Below, one piece after another: positions 15,577 to 20,879 of a stretch of DNA of 20,879 nucleotides. Every line of letters starts with the position of its first letter. Within the stretch, counting starts at the first letter, position 1. Below the pieces are notes generated by a model. The model worked only from the letters and a program-made list of their open reading frames with translations. It was not told where the DNA came from and did not search any database. Source of the stretch: CAVORB01 sp964395315 (GTDB taxonomy: Bacteria > Pseudomonadota > Gammaproteobacteria > Chromatiales > Chromatiaceae); the NCBI GenBank assembly GCA_964395315.1, contig CAYNBI010000067.1:1-20879 (forward strand), in the 5' to 3' direction. Position numbers and translations under genes: made by a program.

Positions 15577-15750
15577 TCAGCCTCGATTGTGCCGGTTCTT
15601 CCAGACGGACTCGAAAAAATCCACGTAGCACATGACCAGCACGATCACGACGATCACGCCGAACTCGACCGAGCCAATGGAAATCGCGAGCCCGCCGGTG
15701 AAGACGCTCAGCAACACGACCGCCAGCAGTCCTGTGATCAGGTTTGTCAT
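15577..15750 (-). CDS. Small 57-residue membrane protein at the end of the TRAP-amidase operon
   Basis: Leftward from an ATG at 15750 the frame reads MTNLITGLLAVVLLSVFTGG, then LAISIGSVEFGVIVVIVLVM, and ends with a polar tail DFFESVWKNRHNRG. That gives two hydrophobic segments (about 4-25 and 28-42) and a positively charged C-terminus. GGGAGAAG lies about 11 bases upstream of the start. It follows the amidase gene by 66 bp on the same strand and ends 28 bp from the convergent synthase. No family is recognised. Being co-oriented with the transporter genes, it may be a small accessory subunit. Confidence 0.68.
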   Translation of the reverse strand: MTNLITGLLAVVLLSVFTGGLAISIGSVEFGVIVVIVLVMCYVDFFESVWKNRHNRG

Positions 15751-15816
15751 GAATGCAGCTTCTCCCGGTAACTGTGCAAAAGGACCCGTTCTACTGGGGC
15801 TCCCGGCGCGACGACA

Positions 15817-17160
15817 TCAGACCGATAGGGACTCCAACAGCCAGCGTCCGGTGCGCATCAGTCTTGCGTCGTCCCCCCGCTCCGCGACCAGTTGGACACC
15901 GATGGGCATGCCGTTGGAGCCCTGCAGCAGCGGCAAGCTCAATGTCGGCAAGCCGCAAAGCGTCCACAGGGTGCAGAAGACCGGGCTTCCCGTGGACTCG
16001 ATGCCGACCGGGGCTTCTCCCGTGGCGGCGGGGGTAAGAATGGCGTCGAAGTCGGCGAAGATCCCGCTCAACTCGGCCCGCAAGGCCGCGCCCTGAGAGA
16101 TCGCCTGCTTGTAGTCGATGGCGCGGTGCCGGCGGCCGCACTCGATCATCTCGCGCAGCCTCCCGCTCAGCTTGTCCCCGCCCCGCGTGTACTCACGGTC
16201 AAGGCTGACCGCCAGGTCGGTCTCCATGATGGTCCGGTGCCATCCGACCGCCTGCTCGAACAGAGACGTCAGGGCGACTTCCTCGACCCGGTCGCCGAGA
16301 TGGGCACAGAGCTCGCCGAATCCCTCACGCACGTCCGCGTCCGCCTCCTCCCACGCCGGGGTGCGCACAAAGGCCAGGCGGGGGGGCAAAGGGGGCTCCT
16401 GAGAGAGTGTTCTATTCAGGGCCGGCGACATGCGCGGGTGCAGGTCGGGATCGGCGGCGTCGTAGCTCATCAGCGGCTCGGCACACAGGGCGAGGTCCGC
16501 CAGCGAGCGCGCGAACAACCCGACATGGTCGAGCAGACGAGACTGAGCCAGCACCCGATGGCGTGATATCAGACCGAAGCTCGGTTTGTAGCCGCAGACG
16601 CCGCAGTAGGAGGACGGGCGGATGATGGAACCGTTGGTCTGGGTACCGAGGGCGAGCGGGACCATCTGCGCCGCCACGGCCGCGGCGGATCCGCTCGAGG
16701 AGCCGCCCGGCGTGCGCTCCGGGTCGTGTGGGTTACGCGTCTTGCCAGGGGTGTAGACCGCCAGCTCGGCGGTGACCGTCTTGCCCATGATCACCGCGCC
16801 CGCTTGCCGCAGCAGGGCGACGGCCGTCGCGTCCCGGGCGGGCGTCCGGCCGGCGTGCAGGACGGTGCCGTGCTCGGTCGGCATGTCCTTGGTGTCGAAG
16901 ATGTCCTTGACGCCAACGGGGACACCGTGCAGAGGCCCGAGGGACATCCCCGACCGACGCTCGCTGTCCGCCGCGGCGGCCTGCCGCAGCGCGAGATCCG
17001 GGTCCAGATGAGCCCAGGCCCCGACCGTCGGCTCGAGCTCATCGATCCGCCCGAGGCAACTGCGAACCAGTTCCTCCGAGGTCATCTCCCCGGCGCGGAT
17101 CGCGGCTGCGGCCTCCGCGGCGGTCATCTCAAAGGCGTGCATGCCGGATCGCTCGCTCAT
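15817..17160 (-). CDS. Amidase-signature family hydrolase
   Basis: The 447-residue protein belongs to the amidase-signature family (GatA, FAAH and bacterial amidases), which hydrolyse amides or related C-N bonds with a Lys-cisSer-Ser triad. K85 is in LHGVPVGVKDIFDT, the cis-Ser is in TPGGSSSGSAAAVAA, and the nucleophile S178 is in GTQTNGSIIRPSSYCG. The C-terminus has the usual ILTPAATGEAP and GLPTLSLPL. It is unlikely to be the tRNA amidotransferase, since no gatB or gatC is adjacent. The start at 17160 forms an ATGA overlap with the dctM stop, so it is translationally coupled to the TRAP transporter. This suggests that the imported solute is an amide or is processed by this enzyme. Confidence 0.92.
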   Translation of the reverse strand: MSERSGMHAFEMTAAEAAAAIRAGEMTSEELVRSCLGRIDELEPTVGAWAHLDPDLALRQAAAADSERRSGMSLGPLHGVPVGVKDIFDTKDMPTEHGTVLHAGRTPARDATAVALLRQAGAVIMGKTVTAELAVYTPGKTRNPHDPERTPGGSSSGSAAAVAAQMVPLALGTQTNGSIIRPSSYCGVCGYKPSFGLISRHRVLAQSRLLDHVGLFARSLADLALCAEPLMSYDAADPDLHPRMSPALNRTLSQEPPLPPRLAFVRTPAWEEADADVREGFGELCAHLGDRVEEVALTSLFEQAVGWHRTIMETDLAVSLDREYTRGGDKLSGRLREMIECGRRHRAIDYKQAISQGAALRAELSGIFADFDAILTPAATGEAPVGIESTGSPVFCTLWTLCGLPTLSLPLLQGSNGMPIGVQLVAERGDDARLMRTGRWLLESLSV

Positions 17161-18503
17161 CCAAAGAGATACTTCGGCAGCCACAGGACGATCTGCGGGA
17201 ACAGGTAGACCACGACCATGGCGATCAGCACGATCCCTAGATACGGCAGGATGCCGCGGAAGATCTCGATCAACTGCACCGTCGGCGGAGCTACCCCTTT
17301 CAGGTAGTAAGCGGACATGGCCATCGGCGGAGTCAGGAAGGAGGTTTGCAGATTCAGCGCCACCAGCACGCCGAAGAACAGGGGATCCACGTTGAAGGTC
17401 GCAAGCATGGGCAGGAAGATGGGAACGAAGATGATGATGATCTCACTCCATTCCAGCGGCCAGCCGAGAAGGAAAATGATCAGCTGGGCCAGGATCAGGA
17501 ACCCGATCGGACCCAGCTCCATATGCAACACCCACTCCTCGATCAGCCCGTGTCCGCCGAGGTAAGAGAACACGGATGCGAAGGTCCAGGAGCCGACGAA
17601 CAGCCAGCAGACCATGGCCGACGTGCGGGCGGTGAGGAATACTGCCTCCTTGAGACGCTGCCAGGTCAGCGCCCGGTACAGGGCTGCGAGCACCAGCCCG
17701 CCCATGGCGCCCACGCCCGCCGCCTCGGCCGGGGTGGCGATGCCGGCCAGGATCGAGCCCAAGACCCCCATGATCAAGGCCGCCAGCGGCACGAAGGACG
17801 TCAACAACTGCAGGAAGATCATGCCGATGCTTGGCACGTCCTCTTCCGGCGGTTTCGGCGCCAGCTTGGGGTTGAGAGAGGCGCGGGTGACCACGTAGAT
17901 GATGTACATGGTCGCGAGCATGATCCCCGGGAACAGCGCGGCGGCATAGAGACGGACCGGAGAGACCTGGGCGATGGCGGCGTAGACGATGAGCATGATG
18001 CTCGGGGGAATCAGTATCCCGAGCGTTCCGCCGGCGCAGATGACGCCGGTCGCGAGCTTACGCTCGTAGCCCGCCTTGAGCATGGCCGGAAGGGCCAGCA
18101 GGCCCATCAGGGTCACCACCGCGCCAACGATCCCGGAGGCGGTCGCGAACAGCGCGCAGGTAACCAGCGCCGCCACGGCCATGGAACCGGGCAGGTGACG
18201 GGAGGCCAGCTGGATGCTAAAGAACAGCCGATCCACGATGTTGGCCCGCTCCACGATGTAGCCCATGAACAGGAACAGGGGCACGGCCACCAGCACCTCG
18301 TTTGACATCACCGAGAAGGTGTTCTGGACGAAGAGGTCGAAGATACGGTTATCTAGGACATGCTCCATCTGGTCCGGCAACGCATAGGCGTAATAGCCGA
18401 ACCCCAGGCCCATGGCGATCAGGGTGAAGGCGATGGGGAATCCGAGCAGGACGATGAGAATGAACAGGCCCAGCATCAGGATCGCGACTTGGGGATCGGT
18501 CAT
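17157..18503 (-). CDS. dctM: TRAP transporter large permease (DctM)
   Basis: The 448-residue protein is almost wholly hydrophobic, with about 11-13 membrane segments, as in DctM. Typical stretches are VLLGFPIAFTLIAMGLGFGYY near the start, EVLVAVPLFLFMGYIVERA, TASGIVGAVVTLMGLLALP and AGGTLGILIPPSIMLIVYA. TRAP large subunits form the substrate channel driven by an ion gradient, with the small subunit and a periplasmic binding protein. It overlaps dctQ by 4 bp (ATGA) upstream and the amidase by 4 bp downstream, so all three should be translationally coupled. Confidence 0.96.
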   Translation of the reverse strand: MTDPQVAILMLGLFILIVLLGFPIAFTLIAMGLGFGYYAYALPDQMEHVLDNRIFDLFVQNTFSVMSNEVLVAVPLFLFMGYIVERANIVDRLFFSIQLASRHLPGSMAVAALVTCALFATASGIVGAVVTLMGLLALPAMLKAGYERKLATGVICAGGTLGILIPPSIMLIVYAAIAQVSPVRLYAAALFPGIMLATMYIIYVVTRASLNPKLAPKPPEEDVPSIGMIFLQLLTSFVPLAALIMGVLGSILAGIATPAEAAGVGAMGGLVLAALYRALTWQRLKEAVFLTARTSAMVCWLFVGSWTFASVFSYLGGHGLIEEWVLHMELGPIGFLILAQLIIFLLGWPLEWSEIIIIFVPIFLPMLATFNVDPLFFGVLVALNLQTSFLTPPMAMSAYYLKGVAPPTVQLIEIFRGILPYLGIVLIAMVVVYLFPQIVLWLPKYLFG

Positions 18504-19198
18504 CGGCTGGTCTCCGCATCATCCGACCGCTGTTTCGTCGGGGTTTCGTCCGCGATCGTCCGCTTGATCTTTTCGTGGGCACTGATGATGTCGCTCTCCT
18601 TTTCCAGCAGAGCGGCCCTGTTCTCGTGCTCATGCATCAGCATGGTTTCGGTTTCCTCGACGTCGTGCAGGCGGGGCGGCCACTCGCCGGTGCGCAGGCA
18701 CATAACGCAGCGCACGGCCTCGGCGATTCCCTGCAGAAGCACCAGGAATCCAGCGACTGGGATCAAGGTCTTGAAGAAGTAGATCTGGATGCGGGCGGGG
18801 CTGTTCCAGCTCACCTCCTTGTAGGACCAGGCGTCGGCGGCGAAATGGTAGCCGTAGTAAATCAGGGCGAAGGTGCCGGGCAGCAGGAACAGGATGTAGA
18901 GCGTAAGGTCCATGCCGGCCTGGACGCGTATCGGCAGCAGCCGATGGATGACATCACCGCGCACATGGCCGTTACGCGACAGGGTGTAGGCGCCGGCCAT
19001 CATGAACAGGGCGCCGTACATCTGCACGCTCACGTCGAAGGCCCAGGTGGTCGGGGCGTTCAGCAGGTAGCGGACGAACACCTCGTAGCAGGTGGCGAAG
19101 GTCAGGATCAGGATGCTCCAGCCGAATGCCTTGCCCATCCAGGCACTAAGGCTGTCAATGAACGTCAGGAAAGGATTCATGGAAACGCCCGCCCGCAT
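18500..19198 (-). CDS. dctQ: TRAP transporter small permease (DctQ) with charged C-terminal tail
   Basis: The protein has four membrane segments in the DctQ pattern (about 20-45, 55-80, 95-125 and 140-170 in the 232-residue version). Motifs include ATCYEVFVRYLLNAPTTWAFD and a GHVRGDV loop. A charged tail of about 55 residues follows (LHDVEETETMLMHEHENRAA onward) and looks helical, possibly a coiled coil. The start may be 19198 (MRAGVSMNPF, with GGAGAG upstream) or 19180 (MNPFLTF). It lies 183 bp after dctP, with stem-loops between them, and overlaps dctM by 4 bp. Confidence 0.93.
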   Translation of the reverse strand: MRAGVSMNPFLTFIDSLSAWMGKAFGWSILILTFATCYEVFVRYLLNAPTTWAFDVSVQMYGALFMMAGAYTLSRNGHVRGDVIHRLLPIRVQAGMDLTLYILFLLPGTFALIYYGYHFAADAWSYKEVSWNSPARIQIYFFKTLIPVAGFLVLLQGIAEAVRCVMCLRTGEWPPRLHDVEETETMLMHEHENRAALLEKESDIISAHEKIKRTIADETPTKQRSDDAETSR

Positions 19199-19325
19199 GG
19201 ATCACGGAACTCTCCGCAGGGCGGCGACGCCGAAGGACGGCGCCGCTGCCCCCGGGAACCACAGAAGAGTAACCACTGAACGATTCCCTCCCGGAACCAT
19301 CAGCGCAGACACATCCCTGTGCCAA

Positions 19326-19380
19326 GGTAAACGCCGACGCTTCGGTGTTTGCCTGAGGAAGAGTCTCGCTAGTTCGCGAG
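19326..19380 (-). terminator. Stem-loops between dctP and dctQ, likely partial terminator or mRNA stabiliser
   Basis: Two hairpins lie in the 183-bp gap. The first (CTCGC 19365-19369 with GCGAG 19376-19380) sits immediately after the dctP stop. The second pairs 19343-19353 with 19326-19336 over 11 positions, with two mismatches in the leftward RNA. No T-tract follows either. This is the usual way to make more binding protein than permease, but that role is inferred. Confidence 0.45.
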
Positions 19381-19381
19381 C

Positions 19382-20551
19382 CTACACCGGGCTTCCGAAG
19401 TAATGCCGGTATGCGGCCTCGTAGTCCGGGGCGTTTGTGAGCTCGTAGGCGCCCACGCGCTTCATCCACGCCTTCTGGGACTCGACCACCTTGGCGAAGA
19501 AGGGGTCCTTGCCAGCGAACTCCTCGATCACCTTGTCCCAGGCCTCCAGCTGAGCGGCCATGATATCGTCGGAGGTGCGATGCACCTTGACGCCATGCTC
19601 CTTCTGCAGCGTGATCAGGTCCTGGGAGTAGCGGTCCTGGTACTTCCATGACATGTCCGCGGAGGCGGCCTCGCAGCCGTACTTCAGGATCGCCTTCTGC
19701 TCGTCGGACAGCGAGTCCCAGATCTTGCGGTTGAAGATGATCTCAAAGGTCTCCTGGGACTGGTGGTAGCTGGCCAAGTAGTAGTTCTTGGCCACGTCCT
19801 GCATCCCGAAGTCCTTGTCGGAGGACGGGTTGTTGAACTCCGCCGCGTCGATCAGGCCGCGCTCCATGGCCGGCTGGATCTCTCCGCCGGGCAGTTGCAC
19901 CACCGACATGCCCATCTCCTGCATCACGTTCGCCGCCAGGCCTACGGTGCGGTACTTCAAACCCTTCATGTCGGCGACGCCCTTGACCTCCTTGCGGAAC
20001 CAACCAAGGGGCTGGGCGGGCATCGGTCCGGACAGGAAGCCGACGATGTCCAGCCGCAGGACGTCGCGCATCAGTTCCTCGTAAAGCTCCTTGCCGCCGC
20101 CGTAGTAGAACCAGCCGAGCAACTGGTTGGCGTTCCAGCCCCAGCAGGGGCCGGTGCCGAACAGGGAGGACGATGCATCCTTGCTGTACCAGTAAGCCGT
20201 CACCAGGTGCGCGCCGTCGATGACGCCGCGGCTCACGGCGGTCTGTATCTCCGGGGTCTTGACCACGGCGCCGACGTCCAGATAGTCGAGCTTCAACGAG
20301 CCGCCGGACATCTCATTGACGCGTCTGACATAATCGAGGGCGAACTCCTTGAAGATTCCACTGCCCCAGGCGCCCTGGATCTTGAGCACGCGGGGTCCGG
20401 CCGCGCGCGAGATCATCGGGAAGCCGAGGGCGCCGGCGCCGGCCGCCGCGATGCCCGTCTTGAGGAACTTACGGCGGCTGTTTGCGGGCTCCCCCGCCTC
20501 AGCGGCGGTGCTCGCTACCGATTGGCTTGCTGTGGGTTCTTGCTTTTTCAT
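19382..20551 (-). CDS. dctP: TRAP transporter periplasmic solute-binding protein, TakP-like, Tat-exported
   Basis: The 389-residue protein has a Tat signal (SRRKFLK at 25-31, then a hydrophobic stretch and SRAAG near 48-52), so it is exported folded. The mature part follows TRAP binding proteins of the TakP group, which bind 2-oxo acids and similar anions: MKGLKYRTVGLAANVMQEMG, QLPGGEIQPAMERGLIDAAE and NNPSSDKDFGMQDVAKNYYL. The start at 20551 has GAGGAG seven bases upstream; the frame stays open to 20767 but that part is not signal-like. dctQM, an amidase and a membrane peptide follow on the same strand. The true ligand could be a 2-oxo acid, hydroxy acid or mandelate-type aromatic acid. Confidence 0.93.
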   Translation of the reverse strand: MKKQEPTASQSVASTAAEAGEPANSRRKFLKTGIAAAGAGALGFPMISRAAGPRVLKIQGAWGSGIFKEFALDYVRRVNEMSGGSLKLDYLDVGAVVKTPEIQTAVSRGVIDGAHLVTAYWYSKDASSSLFGTGPCWGWNANQLLGWFYYGGGKELYEELMRDVLRLDIVGFLSGPMPAQPLGWFRKEVKGVADMKGLKYRTVGLAANVMQEMGMSVVQLPGGEIQPAMERGLIDAAEFNNPSSDKDFGMQDVAKNYYLASYHQSQETFEIIFNRKIWDSLSDEQKAILKYGCEAASADMSWKYQDRYSQDLITLQKEHGVKVHRTSDDIMAAQLEAWDKVIEEFAGKDPFFAKVVESQKAWMKRVGAYELTNAPDYEAAYRHYFGSPV

Positions 20552-20695
20552 CTGGTATCTCCTCAAGTGGAACGGTCTCTGGTTTATCGCACCGGGGCAC
20601 CGGACGCCGCGCTCTCGCGGGCCAGGGGCCTCGTCTCTTCGAGCACATGAGCCATGCGCCGTCGGAACTCGCGGTCCATTAGTGTCACGCTTGAC

Positions 20696-20720
20696 CGATG
20701 GAATGAGGTGAATCCCATCG
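20696..20720. promoter_or_regulatory. Imperfect 9-bp inverted repeat upstream of dctP, possible operator
   Basis: CGATGGAAT (20696-20704) and ATCCCATCG (20712-20720) form arms with one mismatch around a 7-nt spacer. It lies in the 212-bp gap between the hydroxyacid dehydrogenase gene and dctP, about 145 bp upstream of the dctP start. TRAP operons are often controlled by a local GntR or similar dimer; none is in the window. Confidence 0.35.
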
Positions 20721-20763
20721 GCGCGTGGTCGACTGGACGGCATGATGAGAGGAAACACGACCG

Positions 20764-20879
20764 TCACACAAGCCGGTCGCAGGGCGTGCCGCCGGAGAAA
20801 ATCGCATCGAGGTTGTCCAACGCCCGGAAACCCATCGCGTCGCGCGTCTCGCGGGTGGCGCTGCCGATGTGCGGCAGCA
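20764..20879 (-). CDS. D-2-hydroxyacid dehydrogenase, C-terminal end (runs off right edge)
   Basis: The last 37 visible codons read LPHIGSATRETRDAMGFRAL and end DNLDAIFSGGTPCDRLV before a TGA at 20766-20764. LPHIGSAT with the following ETR is the catalytic-His segment of D-isomer-specific 2-hydroxyacid dehydrogenases (glyoxylate/hydroxypyruvate reductase type), which interconvert 2-oxo and 2-hydroxy acids with NAD(P)H. The His in PHIGS is the acid/base residue. Only this end is visible, so cofactor and substrate cannot be judged. It runs leftward toward dctP with a 212-bp gap, so the two may or may not share a transcript. Confidence 0.85.
   Translation of the reverse strand, partial: LPHIGSATRETRDAMGFRALDNLDAIFSGGTPCDRLV

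Noticed and set aside
17346..18305. A 319-codon plus-strand frame opposite dctM
   Set aside because: It is full of His, Gln, Asp and Arg, the usual antisense composition of a membrane-protein gene.
19763..20650. A 295-codon plus-strand frame opposite dctP
   Set aside because: It is antisense to a well-matched TRAP binding protein and has no motifs of its own.

Overview
The window is GC-rich, densely coded DNA of a bacterium that oxidises reduced sulfur. The best guide to the organism is the left edge, where the start of dsrB and a complete dsrA for a siroheme sulfite reductase lie next to a cysteine-free DsrC homologue (RspA type). With a SLC13-type anion permease and proteobacterial gene styles, this suggests the reverse (oxidative) Dsr pathway of a gammaproteobacterial sulfur oxidiser, perhaps a Chromatiales relative. 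That placement is inference from gene content. No rRNA, tRNA, insertion sequence or CRISPR array was seen.

Region 1 (1-5465). dsrA and dsrB run leftward from a 376-bp control region (1773-2148). It holds a good sigma70-type promoter, a 16-bp palindrome and a pair of direct repeats. Five genes run rightward from the same region: a TauD/TfdA-type Fe(II)/2-oxoglutarate dioxygenase, a 63-residue protein, a 239-residue protein of unknown family, an orphan Cas6/Cmx6-like protein, and the RspA-type DsrC paralogue. This set is the strongest candidate in the window for an undescribed system: a CRISPR-type RNA-processing fold and a cysteine-free DsrC relative placed head-to-head with dsrAB, with no CRISPR around them.

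Region 2 (5466-10120). A PiuC/YbiX-type hydroxylase (leftward) is divergent from an apparent three-gene operon: two unknown proteins and a SLC13 permease with two RCK_C domains, possibly exporting sulfate. A leftward pair follows, a cupin-like protein and a Kunitz/BPTI-domain lipoprotein that is unusual for a bacterium.

Region 3 (10121-15548). One gene encodes a 1674-residue stand-alone assembly-line enzyme with the order (partial A-domain C-lobe)-adenylation-ketoreductase-carrier protein-thioesterase. It has no condensation, ketosynthase or acyltransferase domain.

Region 4 (15577-20879). A leftward TRAP transporter operon has a Tat-exported TakP-like binding protein, DctQ and DctM. It continues with an amidase-signature hydrolase (ATGA overlap with dctM) and a 57-residue membrane protein. 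The C-terminus of a D-2-hydroxyacid dehydrogenase enters from the right edge in the same direction. This end looks devoted to uptake and conversion of an organic acid or amide. The A-KR-carrier enzyme next to it, if it uses a 2-oxo acid, could share that chemistry, but this is speculation.
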